A stretch of 64,000 bases of DNA from Vibrio gazogenes (GTDB lineage: Bacteria > Pseudomonadota > Gammaproteobacteria > Enterobacterales > Vibrionaceae): positions 2,294,001 through 2,358,000 of the forward strand of contig NZ_CP092587.1 in NCBI RefSeq assembly GCF_023920225.1, given 5' to 3'. A program made the translations under genes and the position numbers. Positions within the stretch are counted from its first letter, which is position 1. Each line of letters opens with the position of its first letter. Below, in pieces: positions 9,889 through 19,386 of this stretch. Under the pieces are notes generated by a model. It made no database searches and was not told where the DNA came from. It saw nothing but the letters and a program-made list of their open reading frames with translations.

Positions 9889-10688
9889 CAGTTCACTCTC
9901 TTTTGTAAATCTCGCACCCGCTCTCCCAGCACAAAGCACGCTGATTGAATCTGAACAACAGGTGCAACCCCCAAAATTGAATTCGTCATAAAAATTTCAT
10001 CAGCACCAAGCAGATCATCCAGAGAAAAGTGACTGATATTGAGCGCGATCCCCTGCTGAGTCGCAATATCGAGTACCACTCGTCTCATCACTCCGGCAAC
10101 ACCAGCCAATGTTAAATCCGGTGTATGGAGCACATTATCCCGAAACCAGAATAGATTTGCCATTGTTGTCTCAATCACTTGATCGTACAAATCCAGCGCA
10201 ACCGCATCCATATAACCGGATGTCTCAGCTTCAGCTTTGAGTAAAATTTGTTCTAACCGATTATTATGTTTATGCCCAGCCAACAATGGATTATGCCCGA
10301 GACGTCGCTGGCAGACACCTAACTGAATGCCATCTGAAATCAATGCATCATAATGTTTCGGATAATCAAATGACTGGACCGTGACCCGCGGTGAGGGAAT
10401 TGTGCTAGGGCTATATCCTCGCCCCCCACTCCCACGGCTGATATGAATTTTGATGCCGGCTTTGGGAGTCATCACCACAACCTGATTGATCCAGCGCGCG
10501 ACTTCATCCCAATCCGGATATGGGATTTGTAATATATTCAGGCAATCTTCCATTCTTTGCTGATGATACAGCCAGTGCTGCATCTGGCCGTCGATAGTTA
10601 GAATCGTTGAAAAACAACCATCACCATATTGAAAAGATCGGTCATCCGCAGGTATCGATGAAACTGGCATCCCGTCAATCAAAATCAT
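9882..10688 (-). CDS. pabC: Aminodeoxychorismate lyase
   Basis: This PLP enzyme makes p-aminobenzoate and pyruvate from 4-amino-4-deoxychorismate in folate synthesis. It is a fold-type IV enzyme of 268 aa. The PLP lysine lies in AGHKHNNRLEQIL, followed by EAETSGYMDAVALD and the phosphate-binding ETTMANLFW. The C-terminal FMTNSILGVAPV is the family's substrate-gating loop. The gene precedes mltG, the usual gammaproteobacterial order, and is separated from fabF by a terminator-like hairpin. Confidence 0.9.
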   Translation of the reverse strand: MILIDGMPVSSIPADDRSFQYGDGCFSTILTIDGQMQHWLYHQQRMEDCLNILQIPYPDWDEVARWINQVVVMTPKAGIKIHISRGSGGRGYSPSTIPSPRVTVQSFDYPKHYDALISDGIQLGVCQRRLGHNPLLAGHKHNNRLEQILLKAEAETSGYMDAVALDLYDQVIETTMANLFWFRDNVLHTPDLTLAGVAGVMRRVVLDIATQQGIALNISHFSLDDLLGADEIFMTNSILGVAPVVQIQSACFVLGERVRDLQKRVNWC

Positions 10689-10701
10689 ATCTGCATCCTA
10701 C

Positions 10702-10737
10702 AAAAAGAAAACGGCTTAATGCTATGCATCAAGCCGT
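10702..10737 (-). terminator. Terminator-like hairpin between fabF and pabC
   Basis: ACGGCTT and AAGCCGT form a stem enclosing a smaller hairpin, and on the minus strand a T-rich tract follows. It would end or attenuate transcription from the fab cluster before pabC. Confidence 0.65.
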
Positions 10738-10763
10738 ATCAATACAAGTGGATAAGTGACAAC

Positions 10764-12008
10764 TTACACTTTTTTAAAGATTAAAGTGCCATTGGTTCCA
10801 CCAAACCCGAAAGAGTTACAAATCGCATATTCCATATTGACTACCTGACGCGCAGTGTTCGGTACTAAGTCAATATCCAAATCATCTTCCGGATCATCGA
10901 GGTTAATGGTCGGCGGAACGATTTGATCGACAAGCGACATGATAGTGATGATGGTTTCAACGGAACCGGCCGCACCGAGAAGATGCCCTGTCATCGATTT
11001 TGTCGATGATACAAGTACCTGCTTGGCACCTTCCTCACCTAACGCACGTTTCACACCTTTTAATTCAGCAAGATCACCCGCTTGTGTCGACGTTCCGTGG
11101 GCGTTGATATAACCGACTTGAGTACCGGTAATTCCTGCATCACGAAGTGCCGCTTCCATCGCCAGTGCACCACCAGAACCATCTGCACTTGGTGAAGTCA
11201 TGTGGTAAGCATCACCAGACATGCCAAAACCGACTAATTCTGCATAAATTTTTGCACCGCGAGCTTTCGCGTGTTCATATTCTTCAAGCACGATAACACC
11301 GGCACCATCACCAAGAACAAACCCATCGCGCCCTTTATCCCATGGACGAGAGGCTTTCTCAGGTTCATCATTGCGAGTTGATAATGCTTTTGCTGCGCCA
11401 AATCCAGCGATACCGAGCGGTGTTGATGCTTTTTCTGCACCACCAGCAACCATTGCATCAGCATCACCATACGCGATCATTCGAGCAGCATGTCCGATAT
11501 TGTGCAACCCTGTTGTACAGGCAGTGGAGATAGCAATATTTGGTCCGCGTAATCCACGCATGATTGATAAATTTCCGGCAACCATATTCACAATTGTCGA
11601 AGGCACAAAGAAAGGACTGACCCTACGTGGCCCTTTATCAACCAAAACCTGATGACCAGCCTCAATCAGATCTAAACCACCAATACCAGAACCGATCGCA
11701 ACACCAACTCGTGCTGCATTTTCTTCGTTTATCACAAGACCTGAATCGTCTAATGCTTGTATACCCGCGGCTATACCATATTGGATAAATAAATCCATTT
11801 TTCGGGCATCTTTTTTAGACATATAGTCTTCACAGTTAAAGTTCTTCACTAATCCTGCAAAACGAGTTGAAAAGCCTTCAGTATCAAAGTGCTCAATGTT
11901 AACAATGCCACTTTTTCCTGCAAGCAAGGCTTTCCAAGAAGATTCTACTGTGTTGCCTACTGGCGATAACATCCCCATACCAGTAACAACGACACGACGC
12001 TTGGACAC
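10764..12008 (-). CDS. fabF: 3-oxoacyl-ACP synthase II
   Basis: FabF elongates acyl-ACP with malonyl-ACP and controls unsaturated chain length (C16:1 to C18:1). The Cys-His-His triad is visible in [21 protein letters not shown] and [13 protein letters not shown] prefer the GTG at 12008 ([10 protein letters not shown], 414 aa), which sits nine bases after a GGAG and matches the usual FabF N-terminus; an ATG at 12014 adds two residues but is only three bases from the GGAG. It follows acpP across a hairpin. Confidence 0.93.
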   Translation of the reverse strand: MSKRRVVVTGMGMLSPVGNTVESSWKALLAGKSGIVNIEHFDTEGFSTRFAGLVKNFNCEDYMSKKDARKMDLFIQYGIAAGIQALDDSGLVINEENAARVGVAIGSGIGGLDLIEAGHQVLVDKGPRRVSPFFVPSTIVNMVAGNLSIMRGLRGPNIAISTACTTGLHNIGHAARMIAYGDADAMVAGGAEKASTPLGIAGFGAAKALSTRNDEPEKASRPWDKGRDGFVLGDGAGVIVLEEYEHAKARGAKIYAELVGFGMSGDAYHMTSPSADGSGGALAMEAALRDAGITGTQVGYINAHGTSTQAGDLAELKGVKRALGEEGAKQVLVSSTKSMTGHLLGAAGSVETIITIMSLVDQIVPPTINLDDPEDDLDIDLVPNTARQVVNMEYAICNSFGFGGTNGTLIFKKV

Positions 12009-12062
12009 AATCATATTCTCCGGAATTGAAAAGTTCTATAGAAGAGATGAGACGAGTTAATT

Positions 12063-12090
12063 AAAACTCAGGCGGCCAGATAGCCGCCTG
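12063..12090 (-). terminator. Hairpin terminator or attenuator after acpP
   Basis: CAGGCGGC and GCCGCCTG form a perfect 8-bp stem with a 6-nt loop, followed on the minus strand by AGTTTTAATT. It could lower fabF expression relative to the abundant AcpP message. Confidence 0.6.
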
Positions 12091-12100
12091 GAGAGATAGA

Positions 12101-12334
12101 TTACTGAGCGCTATTAACGTAATCGATCGCAGCTTGAACAGTTGTGATCTTCTCAGCTTCTTCATCAGGAATCTCAGTGTCGAATTCCTCTTCAAGAGCC
12201 ATAACCAACTCAACTGTATCCAGGGAATCAGCACCTAGATCTTCAACGAAAGAAGCTTCGTTTTTAACTTCTGCTTCGTCTACACCTAGCTGTTCAACAA
12301 TGATTTTCTTTACGCGTTCTTCGATGTTGCTCAT
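12101..12334 (-). CDS. acpP: Acyl carrier protein
   Basis: AcpP carries the growing acyl chain on a 4'-phosphopantetheine arm. The 77-aa acidic protein has the modification site GADSLD (Ser37) exactly where expected and near-identity to enterobacterial AcpP in the helix II region ([11 protein letters not shown]). It lies between fabG and fabF as in other gammaproteobacteria, with 230 bases upstream that may hold an additional promoter. Confidence 0.97.
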   Translation of the reverse strand: MSNIEERVKKIIVEQLGVDEAEVKNEASFVEDLGADSLDTVELVMALEEEFDTEIPDEEAEKITTVQAAIDYVNSAQ

Positions 12335-12565
12335 TTTTCTTTTCCTTTACAGATTTCGCTTAATGCGATGTCCCGTAGTTTATTAGAACTAGGGAAAGTT
12401 GCAAGAGGGTCATCGCTGGTCAAACCACAATTTTTACGATTTTAACCGAAGTTCAGACCATTTTTGATATAAATCATGCATAAATACTAAACACTCATGA
12501 TGATAATGCTTATAAACATCGATAATTGCATTTTATCCACTTTTACAAACACTTTCATCATCGGC

Positions 12566-13312
12566 TTAGATCATATACATGCCACCATTGACATGTAACG
12601 TTTCTCCACTGATATACGCTGCTTCCTCAGAAGCTAAAAACGCAACAGCCGTTGCAATTTCACGAGGAGAACCTAATCTTCCTGCGGGAACTTGAGCGAG
12701 TGTAGCAGCTCTTTGCTCATCATTCATAGCGTTTGTCATATCAGTTTCGATAAAACCAGGTGCAACAGTATTGACTGTAATACCACGAGAAGCAACTTCT
12801 CTAGCCATCGATTTACTAAAACCAATTACACCTGCTTTCGCAGCAGAATAGTTTGCTTGCCCTGCATTCCCCATGGTTCCCACAACAGAGCCCACATTGA
12901 CAATACGGCCACAACGTTTCTTCATCATGCCACGTAAAACAGCCTTTGAAAGACGATAGATAGAAGTCAGGTTAGTGTCCATGATTTCTAGCCATTCTTC
13001 ATCTTTCATGCGCATCAGTAAGTTATCACGAGTAATACCGGCATTGTTCACGAGGATGTCGATCACCCCGAATTCTTCACCAATAGCCTTCAGAACTGAC
13101 TCGATAGAATCAGGATCTGTGACATTCAGTTTGAAGCCTTTACCCTTTTCACCTAAATACTCACTGATTGCAACAGCACCATTGTCACTGGTTGCAGTCC
13201 CGATAACCGTTGCACCACGTTCTACAAGCAATTCAGCAATAGAACGACCAATACCTCGGCTGGCACCTGTAACCAATGCAATCTTACCGTCTAGACTCAT
13301 GAAATTACTCAT
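12566..13312 (-). CDS. fabG: 3-oxoacyl-ACP reductase
   Basis: FabG reduces 3-oxoacyl-ACP with NADPH in each elongation cycle. The short-chain dehydrogenase hallmarks are present: TGASRGIG, NNAGITRDN, the active-site NANYSAAKAG-type stretch (here QANYSAAKAG, Tyr151 and Lys155 counting from the second methionine) and C-terminal GGMYMI. Two starts are possible: ATG at 13312 (248 aa) or at 13300 (244 aa, the length of close relatives). The second gives the usual N-terminus. Confidence 0.95.
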   Translation of the reverse strand: MSNFMSLDGKIALVTGASRGIGRSIAELLVERGATVIGTATSDNGAVAISEYLGEKGKGFKLNVTDPDSIESVLKAIGEEFGVIDILVNNAGITRDNLLMRMKDEEWLEIMDTNLTSIYRLSKAVLRGMMKKRCGRIVNVGSVVGTMGNAGQANYSAAKAGVIGFSKSMAREVASRGITVNTVAPGFIETDMTNAMNDEQRAATLAQVPAGRLGSPREIATAVAFLASEEAAYISGETLHVNGGMYMI

Positions 13313-13323
13313 GTTTCTTTTCC

Positions 13324-14253
13324 CTATGATGACTGAACTGAATTCAATGAAGCAGTATCATTTACTGCCTCTGCAGCCAGTGTTTTAACAATTCGTTTTG
13401 TCAGGCCCGTCAGAACTTTTCCCGGCCCCACTTCAAATAATTTTTCAATACCTTGATCATGCATTTTTTGTACAGTTTCAGTCCACCGAACTGGATTATA
13501 CAATTGACGAACAAGCGCATCTTTGATCTTTTCCGGATCGCTTTCAGCAATCACATCAACATTATTAATCACTGGGATTTCAGGTGAATTGAATGTCATC
13601 GCTTTCAATGTCTCAGCAAGCTTGTCCGCTGCTGGCTTCATCAATGCACAGTGAGACGGTACTGAGACTGGTAATGGCAGAGCACGCTTCGCACCCGCTT
13701 CTTTACAAAGTTCACCTGCCCGTTGCACGGCATCTTTTTCACCGGCAATCACGACTTGTCCCGGAGAGTTAAAGTTTACCGGAGATACAATCTGTCCATT
13801 TGCAGCCTCGATACATGCATTCGCAATAGCATTATCGTCGAGACCAATGATAGCAAACATCGCACCACTGCCGGCAGGAACAGCTTCCTGCATCAGCTGA
13901 CCACGTAATTCAACTAATTTGATTGCTTGGTTAAAATCAATCACACCAGCACAAACCAAAGCAGAATATTCACCAAGACTATGTCCGGCCAATATTGTTG
14001 GCATCTCTAATCCCAAAGATTGCCACACCCGCCAGATTGCAACCGAAGCAGCAAGCAATGCAGGTTGAGTCCGAAAAGTTTGATTCAGGTCTTCGGCCGG
14101 TCCATTTCGCACCAGTGACCATAGGTCATATCCCAAGGCATCAGATGCTTCAGCAAATGTCTGTTGAACCACATCATATTGCTCACCCAGTTCGGCAAGC
14201 ATCCCAACCGTTTGTGAACCTTGACCGGGAAACACAATAGCAAATTTGCTCAT
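13324..14253 (-). CDS. fabD: Malonyl-CoA:ACP transacylase
   Basis: FabD loads malonate from malonyl-CoA onto ACP. The GQGSQ motif near the N-terminus and the nucleophile elbow GHSLGEYSAL (Ser92) are intact, as is the later catalytic histidine in PVSVPSHCALM. Length of 309 aa is standard. It lies eleven bases upstream of fabG in the operon. Confidence 0.95.
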   Translation of the reverse strand: MSKFAIVFPGQGSQTVGMLAELGEQYDVVQQTFAEASDALGYDLWSLVRNGPAEDLNQTFRTQPALLAASVAIWRVWQSLGLEMPTILAGHSLGEYSALVCAGVIDFNQAIKLVELRGQLMQEAVPAGSGAMFAIIGLDDNAIANACIEAANGQIVSPVNFNSPGQVVIAGEKDAVQRAGELCKEAGAKRALPLPVSVPSHCALMKPAADKLAETLKAMTFNSPEIPVINNVDVIAESDPEKIKDALVRQLYNPVRWTETVQKMHDQGIEKLFEVGPGKVLTGLTKRIVKTLAAEAVNDTASLNSVQSS

Positions 14254-14324
14254 TTTTCATTCCTTTTGCCAAACAATCCCCGCCACGGAGCATAATCACG
14301 CCATGCTATGGATTGTTTTCAGTA

Positions 14325-15275
14325 TTAAAATACGACGAGTGCAGAACCCCACGCAAAACCACCGCCAAAAGCTTCCAACAATAGTGTCTGACCACGTTGG
14401 ATGCGACCATCCCGAACAGCTTCATCTAAAGCAGTGGGTACTGAGGCCGCTGATGTGTTGCCATGCCGGTCTAAAGTCACAACAACCTGGTCCATCGACA
14501 TGGAAAGCTTTCGTGCCGTTGCAGAGATAATTCTCAGATTGGCTTGATGAGGAACCAACCAATCCAGTTCCGCTTTATCCATTTGATTTGCTGCCAATGT
14601 ATCTTTAACAAGCTGCGACAATTGATTCACTGCCACTTTAAAGACTTCATTTCCAGCCATATAGACCCATTTATCAGAATCACCGCCAGATTGTGGCGTT
14701 TCCAAAGACAACAGCGAGCCATACTCACCATCGGAATAAATGTGAGTTGATAGAATTCCGGGCGTTTCACTGCGACCAAGCACAACAGCACCAGCCCCAT
14801 CACCAAAAAGAATAATGGTTGAACGATCAGTCGGATCACAGGTTTTTGATAATACATCAGAACCAATGACAAGAATGTTTTTACACATCCCTGACTTGAT
14901 ATGTTGATCGGCCACTGACAGAGCAAACATAAACCCTGAACAGGCTGCCGCTATATCAAAAGCCGGGCATCCTTTGATACCAAGCTGTGCCTGAACCTGA
15001 CAAGCTGATGAAGGAAATGAATGACTACCACTGGTGGTCGCAACGATAATCATATCGATATCATCTTTAGAAACAGCTGACATCTCCAACGCCTTTACCG
15101 ACGCCAAATAAGCCATGTCGGCTACCGTTTCATCTTCTGCAGCAACACGCCGTTCTTTGATTCCTGTGCGTGTAACAATCCACTCATCACTCGTTTCTAC
15201 CATTTTCTCTAAATCTGCGTTAGTTCGCACCTGAGATGGCAGGTAGCTGCCTGTACCTAATATTTTGCTATACAT
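14325..15275 (-). CDS. fabH: 3-oxoacyl-ACP synthase III
   Basis: FabH starts fatty-acid synthesis by condensing acetyl-CoA with malonyl-ACP. The triad is visible: Cys112 in [11 protein letters not shown], the histidine in VPHQANLRI and the asparagine in GNTSAASVP. Length of 316 aa is typical. Five bases separate it from plsX, consistent with one operon. Confidence 0.96.
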   Translation of the reverse strand: MYSKILGTGSYLPSQVRTNADLEKMVETSDEWIVTRTGIKERRVAAEDETVADMAYLASVKALEMSAVSKDDIDMIIVATTSGSHSFPSSACQVQAQLGIKGCPAFDIAAACSGFMFALSVADQHIKSGMCKNILVIGSDVLSKTCDPTDRSTIILFGDGAGAVVLGRSETPGILSTHIYSDGEYGSLLSLETPQSGGDSDKWVYMAGNEVFKVAVNQLSQLVKDTLAANQMDKAELDWLVPHQANLRIISATARKLSMSMDQVVVTLDRHGNTSAASVPTALDEAVRDGRIQRGQTLLLEAFGGGFAWGSALVVF

Positions 15276-15280
15276 GAAGA

Positions 15281-16306
15281 CTAATAATGCCTCTCGAGTA
15301 AAACTGCTTCTAATCGTTCGCTAATACGACTGGGTACTTGCTCTTTAATTTCGTGTACCGCTTCTCCTATCGCATTGGCGAAAGCGGATATATCAGCACT
15401 ACCGTGACTTTTCACCACAATGCCACGCAATCCTAACAAACTTGCTCCGTTATAGTGGTCGGGGTTCAGGTTTTTTAATCCAATAAATAGCTCAGAAAAT
15501 AATTTTCTTGCGATCCAACCCTTTATTGATGAACCAAACATTTTATTTCTTAGCTGATCAATAAATAGCTGGGCCGTCCCCTCACAGCTTTTCAAACAGA
15601 CATTGCCAACAAAACCATCACAAACCACAACATCGGTCAGATCGTTGAATATTTGATTGCCTTCAACATTACCAATAAAATGGATTGACTGTGTTTGTCT
15701 TAGCATATCAGCGCATCGTCTGACAAAATCATTACCTTTAATGTCTTCTTCACCAACATTCAAGACAGCAACTCGCGCCTTATGTCCCAAATGCACTTCT
15801 GCCAAAGCACTTCCCATAACAGCAAACTGAAATAGAGAATCAGCATCACAGGAAACATTTGCGCCTAAGTCCAACATCCACAAACGCTTTCCTGACACTG
15901 TCGGAAGCGCGGAAATCAACGCAGGTCGATCAATCCCGGGAAGCAACTTCAAACGAAAGCGTGAAAGTGCCATCAGCGCGCCAGTGTTCCCTGCACTGAC
16001 ACATGCATCAGCAACTTGCTCTGTCACCAAGTCTATCGCCATTCCCATAGAGCTATGCATAAAACGTCGCAGAGCAAGAGAAGGTTTTTCTGAATTCGAA
16101 ATGACTTGATCACTATGAACAATGCTCACGCGTGAGCTGTCAGAGTAACCTAACTGAGACAATTGAAAGGTGATTGCGTTCCGATCACCGACCAAAATCA
16201 CTTTTAGCGCTGGGAAACGCGACAGTGCCTGCACGGCGGCAGGCACTGTTACGCGAGGTCCGAAGTCCCCGCCCATTGCATCAAGTGCAACGGTATAATA
16301 TTGCAA
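15281..16306 (-). CDS. plsX: Phosphate acyltransferase PlsX
   Basis: PlsX converts acyl-ACP to acyl-phosphate for phospholipid synthesis. The N-terminal [18 protein letters not shown] and [10 protein letters not shown] motifs are diagnostic. Length is 341 aa. It follows rpmF by nine bases, the conserved rpmF-plsX-fabH arrangement that links ribosome and membrane synthesis. Confidence 0.95.
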   Translation of the reverse strand: MQYYTVALDAMGGDFGPRVTVPAAVQALSRFPALKVILVGDRNAITFQLSQLGYSDSSRVSIVHSDQVISNSEKPSLALRRFMHSSMGMAIDLVTEQVADACVSAGNTGALMALSRFRLKLLPGIDRPALISALPTVSGKRLWMLDLGANVSCDADSLFQFAVMGSALAEVHLGHKARVAVLNVGEEDIKGNDFVRRCADMLRQTQSIHFIGNVEGNQIFNDLTDVVVCDGFVGNVCLKSCEGTAQLFIDQLRNKMFGSSIKGWIARKLFSELFIGLKNLNPDHYNGASLLGLRGIVVKSHGSADISAFANAIGEAVHEIKEQVPSRISERLEAVLLERHY

Positions 16307-16315
16307 AGGTCAACC

Positions 16316-16486
16316 TTACTTGTTGATTACCTTTTTGCCACGGTAGTAACCATCTGCGGTTACATTGTGACGTAGGTGAGTTTCACCTGAAGTTGCATCT
16401 ACAGACAAAGCAGCTGTAGTCAACGCATCATGTGAACGACGCATACCACGCTTAGAACGTGTTTTACGGTTTTGTTGTACGGCCAT
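16316..16486 (-). CDS. rpmF: 50S ribosomal protein L32
   Basis: This 56-aa basic protein begins [20 protein letters not shown], the universal L32 start, and ends [10 protein letters not shown]. It is a component of the large ribosomal subunit. A ribosome site (AGGAGTAGGGTCC) precedes the ATG. The gene is shorter than many callers accept and sits between yceD and plsX. Confidence 0.97.
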   Translation of the reverse strand: MAVQQNRKTRSKRGMRRSHDALTTAALSVDATSGETHLRHNVTADGYYRGKKVINK

Positions 16487-16526
16487 GGACCCTACTCCTA
16501 TGTTAATGAATGCTCAGCGATAAAAA

Positions 16527-17048
16527 CTAGCGCTTCAAGCTCTTTAATACGTCAAATGGATTCGGTTTATCTTCCGGAACTTCATCAGGAATATCACCAA
16601 ATACCATATTGTCTGAATCAACACGACAGTCTGATTGATCATGCATCGCGACTTGGGGTAAACCAATGATGAACTCGTCTTCAACCAATTGAATCAGGTC
16701 TACTTCACCGAACTCATTCCGATCTACCAAATCGTATGATTCCGGTGCATCTTCACTTTTCTTCCCTAAATTTGGGGTATAAGTGAAATCCACATCACAA
16801 TGGTGTGGAAAAACCTCATTACAACGTTGACACTGCAAATCAACTTCGATGCTAGCTTTACCAGAGATAACAACGAGTCGCTGCTCATCAAACCCAAATG
16901 ACAATGAGACGTCAGCGTCACATTTTACGCCTTCGACTGCTTCCTCTAAGCGCTTAAAAAGACCGACTTGAATGATACCATCATAGTCGAGTCGTTTCTG
17001 AGCCGCTTTTATCGGATCAACCGTTCGCGGGATTTTTACCTTTTGCAT
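16527..17048 (-). CDS. yceD: YceD, 23S rRNA accumulation protein
   Basis: A DUF177 protein of 173 aa. In E. coli YceD is needed for normal 23S rRNA accumulation and it is co-transcribed with rpmF; here it is also directly upstream of rpmF. The conserved cysteine pair is in LQCQRCNEVF and the acidic C-terminal half (DLIQLVEDEFII, LP) matches the family. The molecular mechanism is not established. Confidence 0.9.
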   Translation of the reverse strand: MQKVKIPRTVDPIKAAQKRLDYDGIIQVGLFKRLEEAVEGVKCDADVSLSFGFDEQRLVVISGKASIEVDLQCQRCNEVFPHHCDVDFTYTPNLGKKSEDAPESYDLVDRNEFGEVDLIQLVEDEFIIGLPQVAMHDQSDCRVDSDNMVFGDIPDEVPEDKPNPFDVLKSLKR

Positions 17049-17199
17049 AGGGTGCGAATATTATCTTCCAAATTAAATTTAGTCAAAGAAAAAGGGAAAA
17101 AAGTTAGCTTTTTTTCGCCATTCCGATCCACTTACGGTGATCTCCATAGCATTATCATATATTCTCGGCACAACACCAAAGAATTCATTAAATATCTAT

Positions 17200-17781
17200 A
17201 TGAGCCATTACCAACTTATTTTAGCTTCTACCTCCAAATATCGGCGCCAGTTGTTGGAAAAAATAGCCATCCCCTTTCTTTCTATCGCCCCGGAGTGTGA
17301 TGAAACACCATTGACTGATGAATCACCACAAGCACTGGTTCAACGTTTAGCACGACAAAAAGCACAAAGCTGTCCTCAAAAACAACCGAGTCTGGTCATC
17401 GGCTCAGACCAAGTGTGTGTTGTGCAAGGGCAAATCGTCGGGAAACCACAGACTAAAGAACACGCGATTCAGCAATTGATGGCACAATCTGGGGATAAAA
17501 TCACCTTTTATACGGGGCTTGCGGTATACAACAATGTCACCGGGACAACCCAATGTATTGTTGATCAATTCCATGTCCACTTCCGGCAATTAACGCACAG
17601 TCAGATTGAACGTTATGTTGAAATGGAACAACCGCTTGACTGTGCCGGTAGTTTCAAAAGCGAAGGTCTGGGTATTGCTTTATTTAAGCGCTTGGAAGGC
17701 GACGATCCCAACGCACTGGTGGGATTACCTCTGATCAAACTCATCGACTTACTTGAAGCGGAAGGCATGACGGTGCTATGA
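17200..17781 (+). CDS. yceF: Maf-family nucleotide pyrophosphatase (YceF type)
   Basis: This Maf-type enzyme hydrolyses non-canonical nucleotides; the YceF subfamily prefers 7-methyl-GTP. The N-terminal [16 protein letters not shown], the IGSDQV motif with the catalytic aspartate and the C-terminal GLPLIKL are family signatures. I chose the ATG at 17200 (193 aa, [10 protein letters not shown]); an upstream frame to 17137 adds 21 residues unlike the family. It is divergent from yceD and overlaps the end of rluC by six bases, tail to tail. Confidence 0.9.
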   Translation: MSHYQLILASTSKYRRQLLEKIAIPFLSIAPECDETPLTDESPQALVQRLARQKAQSCPQKQPSLVIGSDQVCVVQGQIVGKPQTKEHAIQQLMAQSGDKITFYTGLAVYNNVTGTTQCIVDQFHVHFRQLTHSQIERYVEMEQPLDCAGSFKSEGLGIALFKRLEGDDPNALVGLPLIKLIDLLEAEGMTVL

Positions 17782-18720
17782 ACGTAGCTGTGCCAACACT
17801 CTCTCAAGCTTCTTCTCCATCGGTGCCACAATTTCCATCGTTTCACCGCTCGTTGGATGAATAAAACGTATCTGTGCCGCGTGTAAAAAGAGCCGATTCA
17901 GTCCTAATTTCCCGGTATAGGCATCAAAGCGGGGATCGCCATAGCGGTCATCCCAAGCAATCGGATGGCCTGCATATTGCGTATGCACTCGAATCTGGTG
18001 AGTCCGGCCAGTCACGGGACTCGCCTGAATTAATGTTGCCTGAGAAAATACTTCGATAACTTTAAAACGAGTTTCTGAAGCCTTCCCTTGCGGATTCACT
18101 CGAACAATACTATTGACTTCGTTTTTTAACAGAGGTGCATTGATTTTCCGGCATTTAGCTTCCCACCGCCCCATCACAAGAGCGTTGTAGTACTTCTGAA
18201 CTGACTTATCCCGAAACTGAGCTTGTAAATGACGAAGAGCTGAGCGCTTTTTCGCGACCAACAGGATGCCCGAAGTATCTCGGTCAATTCGATGAACCAA
18301 TTCCAGAAAACGGGCTTGCGGCCGAAGTGCCCGTAATGCTTCTATCACGCCAAACTTTAACCCACTTCCACCGTGAACGGCAGTACCCGAGGGCTTGTTC
18401 AGCACGAGTAACGCATCATCTTCAAATAAAATACACTGCTCTAATTCCGATACTTTTTCCAGTTTGGTACTCAATGGTTCTTGTGGCGTATCGCTCTGCG
18501 GTAATGTCACAGGTGGGATCCGGATAACATCACCGGGTTGTAATTTATATTCAGGCTTGATCCGTTTCTTGTTCACACGCACTTCACCTTTACGCAGAAT
18601 ACGGTAAACGACACTCTTCGGAACATCTTTCAATTTATTACGCAGGAAGTTATCAATTCGCTGGCCGGCTATATCTTCATCAATATTGACAAACTGGACT
18701 TGGGTTCTGATTTCGCTCAT
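17776..18720 (-). CDS. rluC: 23S rRNA pseudouridine synthase RluC
   Basis: RluC makes pseudouridines 955, 2504 and 2580 of 23S rRNA (E. coli numbering). The protein of 314 aa has an N-terminal S4 RNA-binding domain (residues about 15-75, [11 protein letters not shown]) and the RluA-family catalytic motif [16 protein letters not shown] with the nucleophilic aspartate. GRTHQIRVH is also conserved. It is divergent from rne, the same neighbourhood as in E. coli. Confidence 0.93.
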   Translation of the reverse strand: MSEIRTQVQFVNIDEDIAGQRIDNFLRNKLKDVPKSVVYRILRKGEVRVNKKRIKPEYKLQPGDVIRIPPVTLPQSDTPQEPLSTKLEKVSELEQCILFEDDALLVLNKPSGTAVHGGSGLKFGVIEALRALRPQARFLELVHRIDRDTSGILLVAKKRSALRHLQAQFRDKSVQKYYNALVMGRWEAKCRKINAPLLKNEVNSIVRVNPQGKASETRFKVIEVFSQATLIQASPVTGRTHQIRVHTQYAGHPIAWDDRYGDPRFDAYTGKLGLNRLFLHAAQIRFIHPTSGETMEIVAPMEKKLERVLAQLRS

Positions 18721-19011
18721 TTGTTCATTGTTTATAAAAATTTGCTTATTGTTTATAAAAAGAAGTTGCTGATACAGGCGATCCGATCAACCTAGCGCTT
18801 CATCACTGAGCATAGTAGTTTACTGGGATAGCAATATTGGCTTAAAAGCGCGCATCATACTATCTTGATGTTCGATATCATAGTGATAAATATTTTGCTA
18901 TTCCTGCCTTCTCGTGCCTTAATCTCGAACAAACGCATGTCAAAACTGCAATTTATCAATGATCTCAGCTTCCATAGCCCATTTTTTTGGGTTTATTTTT
19001 TATAAAGCAGA
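18721..19011. other. rluC-rne intergenic region, upstream part
   Basis: No gene is seen. Close to rluC, the 13-base word TTGTTTATAAAAA occurs twice with 24 bases between starts. The rluC promoter must lie here. The downstream half is the rne promoter and leader, listed separately. Confidence 0.5.
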
Positions 19012-19040
19012 TTGCTGAAATACGTTGCCACTGCTATAGT
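19012..19040 (+). promoter_or_regulatory. Sigma-70 type promoter of rne
   Basis: TTGCTG and TATAGT are separated by 17 bases. Initiation would fall near 19047, giving a leader of about 340 nt, close to the 361 nt of E. coli rne. Confidence 0.7.
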
Positions 19041-19046
19041 CCATAG

Positions 19047-19386
19047 CTGCAATAGACAAACTGGCAACGTTTTAACTCACAGCGCCATGTTTTGAGCAAT
19101 TTTGGGTAGAAACTTACGGTTCTTTGTATGCTGCAAATGGCGTAAGACAGACATGACCGTAACTTCTTATTGTTCTACTCATCGTCATTCATGTTGAGTA
19201 TCTACCGCACACTGCGGCTTATCACTGGTGAAACAATCAGCGGGTGAGGACTGAAGTGCCTTTTTGAGCGTCCCTTCCAGCCGAGAGGCTGCAAGCAAAG
19301 CCATGGGATCAGGCACCATGAAGACGAAATACAAGCAATAAGAACAACAAATAATCAAAACAAAAGAAATACAACGAGATTTTTAA
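19047..19386 (+). promoter_or_regulatory. Long rne 5' leader, probable autoregulatory region
   Basis: In E. coli the rne 5' leader folds into hairpins through which RNase E tunes its own mRNA decay. This leader is of similar length, includes G/C-rich hairpin-forming parts (for example CAGCCGAGAGGCTG near 19278-19291) and holds no competing gene. Autoregulation here is inference from position and length. Confidence 0.6.

Noticed and set aside
11234..11652. Several overlapping frames within fabF
   Set aside because: They are antisense or out-of-frame readings of a conserved gene.
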